From a bacterium (lineage in GTDB: Bacteria; Planctomycetota; Planctomycetia; Pirellulales; Pirellulaceae): a DNA stretch of 64,000 nucleotides. The notes under the pieces were generated by a model. That model did not search any database. It saw nothing but the letters and a program-made list of their open reading frames with translations, and was not told where the DNA came from. How positions within the stretch are numbered: the first letter of the stretch is position 1; each line of letters begins with the position of its first letter. The stretch is from positions 1 to 64,000 of the forward strand of contig JAUIGN010000050.1 in the NCBI GenBank assembly GCA_030430075.1. The letters are read 5' to 3'. Shown here one piece after another: positions 17,109 through 26,123 of this stretch. The translations under genes were made by a program, and so were the position numbers.

Positions 17109-18323
17109 CTACTCTTCGACGGTGGCCAGCATCGCGTGCTGGGCGTTCCCCAGCAGGATGCAACTGTCGAACTGCCGGCTGAGGCGTTCGACTTCGTCTG
17201 CCGAGGCGACATACCCGATCCCCAGTTCCTCCACGTCATCCTGCTCGAGGTTGCTCAGCAGGTAGACACGAGCTCGGATGCGCTCCGTTGCCAGCATGGC
17301 GGCGGCCACAGCATCATCCGACCGTTCACGTTGCAGGGCGTGCAAGAGCTGCTCGTCCGTGGCATCGCCCTTGAGCTGCCTTAAGGCGGCGCCGGTTGGG
17401 CAACTGAGTTCCGTGCAGAGGACGATTGCTCCGCCGTCGCACACGGCGCGGCCCGCTGAAAACAGGGCCCTCGAAAAGTTATCCCAGGTCTGGTGCTCGG
17501 GACCACCCTCAATCGAAGCCACCACCAGTTCGCCACGGGTCGGGGACTCGTGCTTCCAAGCTGCGGCACACAGTTGCCGCCCACGCTTGGCAACCGAGCG
17601 TGCATCACCCGCAAGAACGTGCAATATGGTGTCGCCCGGTCCCGGCGTGACCTGCAACGCGAATTGCGCCCCCAGTTGCCACGACGCTTCTTCGGCTTCG
17701 GCCGTGCGGCGACGCTGGTGCACGGCGGAGCTTGTGGTGCCGGGCGAGCGGAATCGGCCGATCGTTTGCGCGTCAGAAAACGTCGGGTAGAGACACGAAT
17801 TGATGCCGAAGTAGGAAAGCCCTTCTTCCAGCCGCAATGTACCAATCGGCAAGACGACGTCCGCGTCCAACAGGGCGCGATGGAAGCGAATCTGTTTGCC
17901 TTCCTGTGAATTGGCCAGGAACCCGATCGCGTCCGCGTCTTGTGGATCATGGATGACGACGCGGATCTGATCGCGGACGTCGGCCGGTAATTGTGCCGTC
18001 AATTGGCCGGCATTGGGATCGGTCGAGACGATGGTGATGTCGCTTGGTCGAGCGTGGCCGGACAACAACGTATGCACCACGCCCGCAACCACGGCCGCCC
18101 CCTGCGGAACGGCGCGATCGATGGCCAGCGCGATCAGGTCCCCCGGGACCGTCGCTTGGGAAACCGGAGGAAAGTCCAGCGGTTCCACCAACGCAGCCGC
18201 CACCGCAGCCGCCGGGTCATCAAGGGGCTCGCCCCGCGGGACGGAGCAATTGGCCAACACTGCCGTGTCCGGTACATCGACACGAACGAACGCGCTCGTG
18301 CCGTAATTCAATTCACGCGGCAT
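17109..18323 (-). CDS. LarA-like (DUF2088) nickel-pincer racemase family protein
   Basis: A 404-residue cytoplasmic protein related to lactate racemase LarA. The N-terminal domain has the DLIALAIDRAVPQG segment and the SDITIVSTDPNAG stretch. Note that the usual DxTRPxP of LarA reads DRAVPQ here. A GINSCLYPTFSDAQT region follows, and a C-terminal domain. LarA uses a nickel-pincer nucleotide to racemise alpha-hydroxy acids; no larB, larC or larE is nearby, so substrate and cofactor are uncertain. Start chosen at MPRELNYGTSAF, where homology begins. Confidence 0.75.
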   Translation of the reverse strand: MPRELNYGTSAFVRVDVPDTAVLANCSVPRGEPLDDPAAAVAAALVEPLDFPPVSQATVPGDLIALAIDRAVPQGAAVVAGVVHTLLSGHARPSDITIVSTDPNAGQLTAQLPADVRDQIRVVIHDPQDADAIGFLANSQEGKQIRFHRALLDADVVLPIGTLRLEEGLSYFGINSCLYPTFSDAQTIGRFRSPGTTSSAVHQRRRTAEAEEASWQLGAQFALQVTPGPGDTILHVLAGDARSVAKRGRQLCAAAWKHESPTRGELVVASIEGGPEHQTWDNFSRALFSAGRAVCDGGAIVLCTELSCPTGAALRQLKGDATDEQLLHALQRERSDDAVAAAMLATERIRARVYLLSNLEQDDVEELGIGYVASADEVERLSRQFDSCILLGNAQHAMLATVEE

Positions 18324-18581
18324 AGAGATCTGATCCAGAGAATTGACGGGGAAGACGGCCGGGAACTGGGCCGCGGGAGTCGCAAACGAGATGGCCACAG
18401 AGCGGTTGCAGATCGCAAGACGGGTTCTCCTGTTCCGACTGCATTGAATCATAGTCCGATGCCGAAAATAAGGTCAAGAAGCGACTTGCGTGAAAACTTC
18501 ACGACAACGGCGGCTCGGTGGACCGGGTGCGAAAGGCGTGACCGCGCCGGTAAGAAACGTGTCTCAGGAAGAGGGTGCCGG

Positions 18582-19937
18582 ATGCGGACTCTATCAGGAT
18601 GCCAACGTCTGGACCGGTTCATCCGGATCTGCTGGCTGGCCGCCGCATTGCTGGCCGTCTTGACCGGTTGCGGGCAGTCCGAGGCCGATCGCGACCTGGC
18701 AAGTGATGCACCACCAACGGCGACGGATGTCCTCGAGAAGATGGTCTCCGCCTACCGGAATGCGACCGCCTACAGCGACCGCGGGGTGCTCTGCTTGCGT
18801 TACGAACAGCAGGGAACTCGATACCACGACGAAGCACCGCTGGCCGTGGTGGTCGAGGGTGACGATCACCTGCGCGTGCATGCTTACCAGGCGACCATGG
18901 TCTGTGATGGACGGCAATTGCGGGCTCGCATTGAAGGATCCGGCTCCCCAGAAGTCGACCGACAGGTCCTGCTGGTACCCGCACCCGGCAGGTTGACCCT
19001 GGACAGCCTGCTGGTGGACCCGATCCTGAAGGAGGCCGTGATCGGTGGCGCGGGACGACTCCCGATCCAACTCGAGTTGCTCCTCGGCGAGGCTCCGCTG
19101 GAGGCGATTCTTCCCGCGGAGGTGGAAAAACGTTTGCTGCCGACTTCGCGAATTGAAGGGCATCCGTGCCATCGCGTCGAAGTCTGCACCGACGAAGGCA
19201 AGTTCGTGTTCTGGATCGATACGTCCAGCCACGTGTTGCGTCGCCTCGAATACCCGCAGACAATCGTTCCTGCGTCGCTCGGGGCCCAAAGGCCCTCACT
19301 GGTCGCCGAGTTGCGGATGGCGCAGTTCGCGTCGACTGAGGCCCGTGAGACATTCCTGGTCTCCGTCTCCCCGCCAGAGCGCGCCGTAACCTCTTTTGTC
19401 GTCCCGCCCCCACCTTTGCCGACGCCGCTGCTCGGAAAACAGGTCGCGGGATTCCACTTCCTCGACCCCGCCGGTGCCGATGTGACCGCCACAGGACTGC
19501 GGGGGCGGACGTCTGTGCTGCTCTGGTTCAGTGACCATCCGGCCTGCCGCACCGCCCTCGAGCAACTCCAACAGGTCCGCGGCCGGATCGACACGAACGA
19601 AGTCGCAATGCTGGCAGTGTGTGCCGAGTCCTCGCAACGATCCCACGCTGAAATCGCTCGCCTGATGCGGGAGTGGCGGGTCACGATTCCGTTGGTACGG
19701 GACCTGCGTGCCTTTGGACGCGACCTGTTCGCCATCCCAGGTGCTCCCGCGCTCGTCGTCCTCGACAGAAACGGCGTCGTTCAGTTGTTCCAGGTCGGGG
19801 TGAACCCGGAACTGGCAACCGAACTCCCGGCGATCCTGGAACGGGTCAGCCAAGGAATTGATGTGGCGGGCGAAACACGGACCCAGTACGAGGCCAATCT
19901 GGCCAAGTACCGCGAGGCCCTGAAATCGATCCAGTAG
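18582..19937 (+). CDS. Thioredoxin-fold lipoprotein
   Basis: A 451-residue lipoprotein. GGAAGAGGG precedes the ATG, and the signal peptide ends in a lipobox (LLAVLTGC, Cys near residue 29). Residues about 45-270 resemble DUF2092/outer-membrane lipoprotein-sorting-like domains (VLEKMVSAYRNATAYSDRG, EGHPCHRVEVCTDEGKFVFWID). The C-terminal 160 residues are a TlpA/AhpC-like thioredoxin fold (LRGRTSVLLWFSDHPACRTALEQL, IPGAPALVVLDRNG). Only one Cys (HPAC) is seen at the active position, so classical CxxC redox activity is absent. It diverges from the LarA-like gene. Confidence 0.8.
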   Translation: MRTLSGCQRLDRFIRICWLAAALLAVLTGCGQSEADRDLASDAPPTATDVLEKMVSAYRNATAYSDRGVLCLRYEQQGTRYHDEAPLAVVVEGDDHLRVHAYQATMVCDGRQLRARIEGSGSPEVDRQVLLVPAPGRLTLDSLLVDPILKEAVIGGAGRLPIQLELLLGEAPLEAILPAEVEKRLLPTSRIEGHPCHRVEVCTDEGKFVFWIDTSSHVLRRLEYPQTIVPASLGAQRPSLVAELRMAQFASTEARETFLVSVSPPERAVTSFVVPPPPLPTPLLGKQVAGFHFLDPAGADVTATGLRGRTSVLLWFSDHPACRTALEQLQQVRGRIDTNEVAMLAVCAESSQRSHAEIARLMREWRVTIPLVRDLRAFGRDLFAIPGAPALVVLDRNGVVQLFQVGVNPELATELPAILERVSQGIDVAGETRTQYEANLAKYREALKSIQ

Positions 19938-20070
19938 CCGGGATGACGGTTGTATGTGCGGCAACCGCGTGAGCGTTGTGCCAAGTTTCGTCCACCGGGG
20001 TTGAACGCTTCACACCCCGTCGGCTGATGCGTGAACCGGGGCTAACGCCCGACGGCTGATGAGTGATCCG
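19935..20070 (+). repeat. Dispersed repeat family 2, copy 1
   Basis: Starts at the TAG stop of the lipoprotein gene (TAGCCGGGATGA) and ends with the conserved GAACCGGGGCTAACGCCCG ACGGCTGATGA core at 20032-20062. The core is shared with 39379-39417 and 48879-48918, and in reverse with 55161-55197. The middle is diverged. The rest of the gap up to 20494 holds a hairpin (20194-20212) and no gene. Confidence 0.75.
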
Positions 20071-20193
20071 GGATAGGGGCTCGGTGGGCTCGGCAGCGTG
20101 GAGATCCACGGTGGTCTTGCCGGACGTTATTTCTAGCGGCGCAAGATGTTTCATATAAGGCACTTGTCGCATTTCTTCGGTGGCGACGGCGGA

Positions 20194-20212
20194 GCCGGAC
20201 TAGACGTCCGGC
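20194..20212. repeat. Short GC palindrome
   Basis: GCCGGAC-TAGAC-GTCCGGC, a perfect 7-bp inverted repeat in the non-coding stretch before the Cys-rich repeat gene. It has the size of a REP-like extragenic palindrome; there is no T-tract. Confidence 0.5.
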
Positions 20213-20493
20213 GAGGCCGGTCAGCCGTTTGAACCGGGCTCAGGCAACACGACTGTAAGAACCGGATGCGAAGTTCCTGGAATACGGGGAAGAATAAAGG
20301 CGACCTGTAAAGATGCGTCAAATGGGTTGTCGATAGAAATCACCAGACATCAGCACGAATTGCTGAGCCGAACACATGCTCGTCGACAGATGCGTGCAGC
20401 CGCGACTCCAGAGACTCCGGCTCAATGCGGGGCGCGATGTGATCGGTGACGACTTACCGTATCGATTCTTTTCCGGATCTTAGGAGCCCTCCC

Positions 20494-21030
20494 ATGCGAC
20501 TTCGGACCATTACGATGATGCTGTTGGCCATCGGCCTGTTTTGTACGGTCAACTCTTCGAGTGCCAACGCCTTTGAACTGCTTGACCGTGTTTTGACGAT
20601 GGGGTCGAGCCAGAAAGGCGCTCACCAGAAGGGTGACTGCGGCGGCGCCTGCCAGAAAGGTGGACATGCCCAAAAAGGTGGCTGTGCCCAGAAGGGCGGC
20701 GCCTGCCAGAAAGGTGGTTGCGCCCAGAAAGGCGGCGCCTGCCAAAAGGGCGGATGCGCTCAGAAGGGTGGCGCTTGCCAGAAGGGCGGTTGCGCCCAAA
20801 AGGGTGGCGCTTGCCAAAAAGGTGGATGCGCCCAGAAGGGTGGCGTTGCTCAGAAGGGTGGCAAGTTCCACCGCGGTTTGTTCGCCGGCTTCGGTCACCG
20901 TAGCCACGGCAAGGGCAAAGGCGGCGCCTGCCAGAAGGGTGGCTGCGCCCAAAAGGGTGGTTGCGCTCAGAAGGGCGGCGCCTGCCAAAAAGGTGGTTGC
21001 GCTCAAAAGGGCGGCATCTTCCAGAAATAG
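20494..21030 (+). CDS. Secreted Cys-rich QKGG-repeat protein
   Basis: A 178-residue protein with a clear signal peptide (cleavage likely after SSSANA, residue 26) and AGGAG before the ATG. The mature chain is almost entirely ACQKGG and CAQKGG hexapeptides (about 20 units), interrupted once by a His/Phe-rich insert (KFHRGLFAGFGHRSHGKGKGG). It has 16 Cys, mostly as C-x4-C pairs, and is strongly basic. The composition suggests metal binding or disulfide cross-linking in the periplasm or cell wall, which is inference. DNA repeats follow the protein repeats, so copy number may vary. A strong terminator follows, implying a monocistronic, perhaps well-expressed gene. Confidence 0.85.
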   Translation: MRLRTITMMLLAIGLFCTVNSSSANAFELLDRVLTMGSSQKGAHQKGDCGGACQKGGHAQKGGCAQKGGACQKGGCAQKGGACQKGGCAQKGGACQKGGCAQKGGACQKGGCAQKGGVAQKGGKFHRGLFAGFGHRSHGKGKGGACQKGGCAQKGGCAQKGGACQKGGCAQKGGIFQK

Positions 21031-21082
21031 TTTTCATTTGATCGCCACCGTCTGATCGTGGCTCGAATGATCCGAGACTAAG

Positions 21083-21114
21083 AGGCCCCGCCCCTGTATG
21101 GCGGGGCCTTTTTT
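21083..21114 (+). terminator. Rho-independent terminator of the QKGG gene
   Basis: A 10-bp perfect stem (AGGCCCCGCC / GGCGGGGCCT) with a 7-nt loop, followed by a run of six T, 53 bp after the stop codon. Confidence 0.9.
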
Positions 21115-21383
21115 CGTTCTTGCCACACCATCCGCAGGCTGGGCCCCCCTTTTCCCGGCCGGCTCGTTGACGCCTCTGACTTTCCCGTCACACGCGAACC
21201 TGCTTAGAATCAGGCTGGTGCGGCAGGCCACGGCCGAAGCGGGAACGTGCCAACATCTGGCTTGGTCCCGCTCGGCGCTCCCGACGCCGGGACGCATCGT
21301 GTCCGCAGGTCACCACGAAAGACTCTAACGACGTCTGCGTCATTCCAGGCAAGGGGAGCGAGGTCGGATTCGAGGAAGGACGG

Positions 21384-23153
21384 ATGGCGATGAAACGCGG
21401 CGAATCAGCAGCATCTCAAGCGCAACGTTGGCGGCGTCTGGCGGGGCGACTGTTCTGGTCCATCGGTTTGGCATGGCTCGTCGGCAGCGGCGCCCCAGCC
21501 TCGTCGGCGGAGCCGTCGGTTGACCAGCAAATCTCGGCTCGCCTTGCAGCGGGCGAATTCGGGCCGGCTCGCCGCATGGCAGATCAGTTGGCGGACCCGG
21601 CCCGGCGGGACAACTGGCTGCGGGGGATCGCCGCAGCGCAAATGGAAAGCGGTTCGCGATACGCCGCGCTGAACACCGCATTTGACATTCAAAACGGCGA
21701 CCTGCGCGGACAGGCGATGGACGAACTTGCCGGTCATCCCGTTCTGGGCGGGCCGCGGGGCGGCGCCGCGTTGGCCGATTTTGATTCGCTGATCGAACTA
21801 ATCACCGCCACGATCGCGCCCGATTCGTGGGATGACGTGGGAGGCCCGGGGGCGATCGAGTCGTTTCCGGGCGGCGTGTACGTCGACACGACGGGGCTGC
21901 TGCGCCGCGTCGATGCGGACGCCGATTCATCGGGCCTGGCGACCGTGCGTCGGCGGGCGACGTCCGCAGGGGTTAACCTGGATGTCCGTCGCCGTGCCCC
22001 CCTGCGAAAAGTTTCCCTGCCGCGGCTCGAACAGCACGTGCAGATGCAATGGGCCTTGGGGCGTCGACCTGATGACGCGATGCGGCACCTGGCCGGGCTC
22101 GAAGCCATCCGGTATCTCCTTTTCTACCCGGATACAGGAGACATCGTCATCGCCGGGCCGGCCGGCGATTGGCAGCCGGATTCCACCGGCCGTCCGGTGA
22201 GCGTGGCGACCGGCAAGCCCACCCTCCGGCTTGACGATCTCGTCGTCGTGTTGAGAAACGCCTTCGATGGCGATGGTCGCTTCGGCTGCTCGATCAACCC
22301 GGTGCGCGAAAATGTCGCTCAAGTCCAGCGTTACTCGGCCGAATCGGCCAAGCGGTCGCTGCAGCCGTCCGAACGGGATGCCTGGCTGGCCGGTCTCCGC
22401 GATCGGCTGGGGAAGCAGACCATCTCCATCTTTGGTATCGATCCACGGACGCGCACAGCGCGCACGCTGGTCGAGGCAGACTATCACATGAAACTGGTCG
22501 GCATGGGGCTCGCAGACGGTACGGCCGGCGTGACAAGTTACCTGGACCGAATCCAGGTCAACGAGGGCGAACGTCCGCCGGCGATGGACGTTCTGCGGTG
22601 GTGGTTCACTCCGAATTTCGATCACGTCACAACCACCAAGACCCGCGATGCGTTTCAATTGCACGGGTCGGGCGTCAGGGTGCTCAGCGAGAACGAACTC
22701 TTGACCGAACGTGGAGAACGTGTTCACACGGGAACATCGGATGCATTGAACCAGGAATTTGCGCACAGCTTCACCAAGCACTTCGATGCGTTGGCAACCA
22801 GGTATCCGGTGTACGCCGAGCTGCGAAATGTGTTTCAGTTGGCGTTGGTCGCGGCCATCATTCGTTCTGAAGACCTGGCGGCCCGAGTCGATTGGGATGC
22901 CGGGCACTGGCGACAAACGGATCGCTTCCACGTCGAATTGGGCGAGGCGCCGCGCCAGGTGCAATCCGTGATCAACCACCGCATCATCAATCGCCGGCAC
23001 ATCGTCGTCGGCGTCAGTGGCGGCGTCGCCGTCGATGCCAACCAGTTCGTCTCGACCACGCGATTCGAATTGGACCAATACGGTCAGATGACGTCCAGCC
23101 ACGCTAGTTCGAAGCCGCGCCAGCCGCCTCGCGATGCCTGGTGGTGGGACTGA
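21384..23153 (+). CDS. DUF1598 secreted protein
   Basis: A 589-residue exported protein. GAGGAAGGA precedes the ATG, and a signal peptide (residues about 20-42) ends in SSA. A helical N-terminal part follows (LAAGEFGPARRMADQLADPARR, TPR-like), then the long DUF1598 domain (about 220-570) with RYLLFYPDTGDIVIAGPAGDW, YHMKLVGMGL and the C-terminal VVGVSGGVAVDA. DUF1598 is found in planctomycetes and has no known activity. It converges on the next gene. Confidence 0.88.
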   Translation: MAMKRGESAASQAQRWRRLAGRLFWSIGLAWLVGSGAPASSAEPSVDQQISARLAAGEFGPARRMADQLADPARRDNWLRGIAAAQMESGSRYAALNTAFDIQNGDLRGQAMDELAGHPVLGGPRGGAALADFDSLIELITATIAPDSWDDVGGPGAIESFPGGVYVDTTGLLRRVDADADSSGLATVRRRATSAGVNLDVRRRAPLRKVSLPRLEQHVQMQWALGRRPDDAMRHLAGLEAIRYLLFYPDTGDIVIAGPAGDWQPDSTGRPVSVATGKPTLRLDDLVVVLRNAFDGDGRFGCSINPVRENVAQVQRYSAESAKRSLQPSERDAWLAGLRDRLGKQTISIFGIDPRTRTARTLVEADYHMKLVGMGLADGTAGVTSYLDRIQVNEGERPPAMDVLRWWFTPNFDHVTTTKTRDAFQLHGSGVRVLSENELLTERGERVHTGTSDALNQEFAHSFTKHFDALATRYPVYAELRNVFQLALVAAIIRSEDLAARVDWDAGHWRQTDRFHVELGEAPRQVQSVINHRIINRRHIVVGVSGGVAVDANQFVSTTRFELDQYGQMTSSHASSKPRQPPRDAWWWD

Positions 23154-23302
23154 AGTGCGAGCCGCGAGCAGATTCGGCAGATTCCGCAACCCGGAGGTGC
23201 GGAAGATCGTTGATGACGGGTTCCTGCGACATGCCGGGCCGTGTGAGGCCATGCCTGGCATGACGTAGGGAATGACGACAGGACGACTGCTTGGATCGAG
23301 AG

Positions 23303-24301
23303 TCAACGCCGCGCGCTGATCCGCAGCCGCAGCGTTTCGATTTGTCGCCGTTGTTGGGCGGCATCGGCGCGGGGGTCGAATTGTGTGGCCGTCGGCTCCG
23401 TCTCCGCCAGGCGGCTGGCTGCCAATTGCTGCGCTTCGACGTCCCCGCGCGACAGAATCGCCAGCCACACTGAAGTGTCATTGAGCATCCAAGCGGCAAT
23501 CCGTTCGGGGCTGTCGACTTTCATCAGGGCCAGGTCGCGTTCAATCCGTTCGATCCGCTGTCGCTGTTCCCGCGTCAAGGTCGTCCGATCCAACTGCTCC
23601 AAACGGGCCAGTACGAGAATGCCCAGACTGCGGAGTTGCTGATCGGCGCGGCGCCGCGCTTGAAACTGCGGCTGATCGAGGGCATCGACCAGTTCACGGA
23701 CGTGGGCCAAGGTCACCGCGTCGCCCTCGGCGGCGGCACGCAGGAGACTTGTTTCGATGCGTTCGGCCGATTCCATCAGGCGCCAATGGGGACGCAGGAG
23801 CTTCAGCACCGGCAGCAACTGGTGACGACAAAGGACCGGCTCGGCAAGCAGCAAGTGCCAGAGGCTCTTGGCCTCCACATCGGCCACCACGGCATTCGGC
23901 GCGCCCAGGCGTAGCGAGACCGGCCCCTGCTGCGGCTGTACGAACTCCAGCGGTACGGTCTCTGAACCGGGTTGCGCTTCGCGCCGAATGGTCACTCGAT
24001 TGCGGCCCAGGATTTCGACGTGCAGCCGCTGGTGGCGGTCCGTCCGTTCGTAGCTTACCGCGGGAGCGTGGCTCTCACCGGTGACTGAGAGAAGTTCGCG
24101 GGGCCCCCCCGTGCTGCTTGCATCGAGGAGGCAGTTCTGACGGCCACCTCGAATCTGGGTGGCGGTCAGGCGTCCCAACACGAGGTCGAAACGGACCCAG
24201 TGCTTCTTGGCGAACAGGCTGCGTGGTTCGTTTTGATCTCCGGCACTGACTCGACCAAGCAGACTGGCCGCCAGCACGACAAGCGCGATCCTTCGCCGCA
24301 T
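23303..24301 (-). CDS. Exported hypothetical protein, 332 aa
   Basis: A 332-residue exported protein. GGAGGGG lies 9 bp before the ATG of MRRRIALVVLAASLLGRVSA, a signal peptide, and this decides the start over longer upstream frames. Residues about 40-160 are beta-rich. Residues about 190-330 are strongly helical and charged (RQRIERIERDLALMKVDSPERIAAWML), resembling planctomycete proteins that monitor repeated helical bundles. The family name is not known to me and no catalytic motif is seen. Confidence 0.65.
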   Translation of the reverse strand: MRRRIALVVLAASLLGRVSAGDQNEPRSLFAKKHWVRFDLVLGRLTATQIRGGRQNCLLDASSTGGPRELLSVTGESHAPAVSYERTDRHQRLHVEILGRNRVTIRREAQPGSETVPLEFVQPQQGPVSLRLGAPNAVVADVEAKSLWHLLLAEPVLCRHQLLPVLKLLRPHWRLMESAERIETSLLRAAAEGDAVTLAHVRELVDALDQPQFQARRRADQQLRSLGILVLARLEQLDRTTLTREQRQRIERIERDLALMKVDSPERIAAWMLNDTSVWLAILSRGDVEAQQLAASRLAETEPTATQFDPRADAAQQRRQIETLRLRISARR

Positions 24302-24715
24302 ACTACACCCCTCCGTAGAACTTGGAGACGTTGTTCGCGACGATTCCGCTTCGCCGCAAGTCTTCGGCGCACTGGTGTCGAATCTCTGAGGTTGTTGCTC
24401 TTTATCGGATAAAGGCCGCTGGTGGCAGCTCGATTTGTGCGGATTTCGCACAGTGACTGCGGTGCTGTCAACGCCTGGCCGGCCAACCGCGGGTCGACTA
24501 AGCGTTGCCGCTGAACGGGTTACGATCCCCGGACCGCAACGGACGCTTCGCCAGGCGATGCGGATTTTTTGTCGTTTTTCTTTCGAGCCGGCCTTCGCCG
24601 GGTTGCTCGTCGGGCGTTGTTTCCCACGCATGGATCGGTTGCCGGGCTGTCCGCCAGGGCGAGGTATGCTCGTCGAGCCAGCGGCCGGCGGCCGAATCGT
24701 ATCGGCGGCTTCCGG
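24302..24715. other. Non-coding gap
   Basis: About 410 bp between the exported protein (minus) and the Nudix gene (minus). I see no conserved repeat, hairpin with T-tract or credible ORF; it should contain the promoter of the exported protein gene. Confidence 0.5.
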
Positions 24716-25129
24716 CTAGCCCGGCAGAGGAAACGCGCCGCGCCGCCATGCTTCCAGGAATGTTCGGTTGCTTTCCAAGAGGTCGGGCAATGCTCCGAGC
24801 TCCCCAGGTTCCAGCCAATGAACCGACTCGACTTCCTCCGGGTTGGGCCGAGGTTCGTGGGTCAGCGGCGCGCAGAGCCACCAGGCCAAGCCAACCTCCC
24901 ATGGTGTGACGCTCGTCCAAAGCCGGCGGATCGGCTCGACGGTAACCGCCAGTTCTTCGCGGAGCTCTCGCTTGAGGCCGTCGACTTCTGGCTCATCCGC
25001 TTCCAGGCGGCCCCCCGGGAAGCAGACCATCCGCGGGGCGACGACACGCGTCGAGCGGCGGATGGCCAGCAGGCAGCGGCCCCTGGGGATCACCGCGACC
25101 ACCGCTTCGATCGGTCGATTATTGGACAT
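24716..25129 (-). CDS. Nudix hydrolase
   Basis: A 137-residue cytoplasmic pyrophosphohydrolase. The Nudix box spans residues 40-62 (G40, E46, R54-E55-L56, E58-E59), with Ala in place of the box Gly after EEL. The N-terminus EAVVAVIPRGRCLLAIRR is the usual strand pair. It hydrolyses a nucleoside diphosphate linked to another group; the substrate is not readable. It precedes the DCC-family gene on the same strand by 75 bp and may be cotranscribed with it. Confidence 0.9.
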   Translation of the reverse strand: MSNNRPIEAVVAVIPRGRCLLAIRRSTRVVAPRMVCFPGGRLEADEPEVDGLKRELREELAVTVEPIRRLWTSVTPWEVGLAWWLCAPLTHEPRPNPEEVESVHWLEPGELGALPDLLESNRTFLEAWRRGAFPLPG

Positions 25130-25204
25130 GAGGGTTCGCTCGCCCGGATGTTAAGCAGCCGCTGGATCCGCAGCCGCTCGATCGCGGACCCAATACCGTC
25201 CCGG

Positions 25205-25645
25205 CTACCGAAAGTGAATCTCGCAACTTCCACTCTCGCAATCGGCCGTTTTGCCCATCAGGTAGCGGCGTTTGGCGACTTGTCGGTAGAGGAATTTCCA
25301 GATCCCCAGGCTGCCCGGAATGTGCAGAAAGGGGGCCAACGGCCACAGCCAGGGCAGCCGCCGTGTCAGGTAGCGGAAGGCCGCGGCGCCGCCACGGGCG
25401 TTCCCAGACCGGTCGACCACAAACATCTCTTCCATCATTTGGTCGTAGCTCAGTTCCGGGTAGCGCCGCTCGACTTCCGCGTCGTGGAGCGAAATGAATG
25501 CCAGGCGCGAACCGGCAAGTCGGTGCAGGCGGCGCACCGAGTTGGTGCAAAAACGGCAATGGCCGTCGTAGATCACGACATCTGCCGCGGGGAGATCGGC
25601 CGGTGACGGGAGCGGGCCGGCGGAAGCCATACCAGTGGAAACCAT
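25205..25645 (-). CDS. DCC-family (DUF393) thiol-disulfide oxidoreductase-like protein
   Basis: A 146-residue thioredoxin-like protein of the DCC family. The eponymous motif is seen as YDGHCRFCTNSVRRL near residue 28, giving the DGxCxxC active site, and the C-terminal region has RLPWLWPLAPFLHIPG. The ATG used here has AGAAGGTG at a good distance; a TTG 21 bp upstream is less likely. The family is predicted to act in thiol-disulfide exchange, but the substrate is unknown. Confidence 0.88.
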   Translation of the reverse strand: MVSTGMASAGPLPSPADLPAADVVIYDGHCRFCTNSVRRLHRLAGSRLAFISLHDAEVERRYPELSYDQMMEEMFVVDRSGNARGGAAAFRYLTRRLPWLWPLAPFLHIPGSLGIWKFLYRQVAKRRYLMGKTADCESGSCEIHFR

Positions 25646-26123
25646 GAAGCACCTTCTGCGATTCACTTGAAGACGGGGCCGTCACGGGCGGGCCCGGAAA
25701 CGGTCTCCCCTCTCCAAGTTAACCGAAATTGCGGGCAACGGTTAACCTGCGTTGTTCAAAGGCCAAGCCAATCATCGCGTCGTGTCGCGGAGCCAGCCCG
25801 CATTGTACCGACGAGTCGGCCAAGCGATCGATTTCCGCCCGGGGCGGGACGCCTGGTCGCCGGCAAATTGCTGAAAAGCGGGCGATCCCCCAGTCTGCCG
25901 CCAAGAATCGCGCCCGCCCGACGAATCGCTGCCTGGCGCCGCCATCGCATCGCATTCTAAAATGGCGAAAAAAGCCGGCAAGAAATGACCAATTCGGCGA
26001 CGTAAGGGCCGATCACACGGGATATAATACCGGGCAGTCGAGGCCAGGCGGGAATCGGGGATAAGGGGCCCGCTCGGCGAATCAACCGAGGCCTTGCGTT
26101 GTTCTTTCCACGGGAGTCGAGAG
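25646..26123. other. Divergent intergenic region
   Basis: About 480 bp between the DCC gene (minus) and the coiled-coil gene (plus). It contains TATAAT at 26023-26028, a candidate -10 for the plus-strand gene, but no convincing -35 at the right spacing. No repeat or credible ORF is seen. Confidence 0.4.

Noticed and set aside
20422..21006. A 194-residue minus-strand frame opposite the QKGG gene with Ala/Thr/Leu-rich repeats
   Set aside because: It is the complement of the tandem codon repeats of the plus-strand gene, with no signal peptide, ribosome binding site or start context of its own.
21927..23468. A 513-residue minus-strand frame
   Set aside because: It lies opposite the DUF1598 gene. 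GC-rich DNA gives long antisense frames; its sequence shows Arg/Pro/Asp-rich random composition and no domain.
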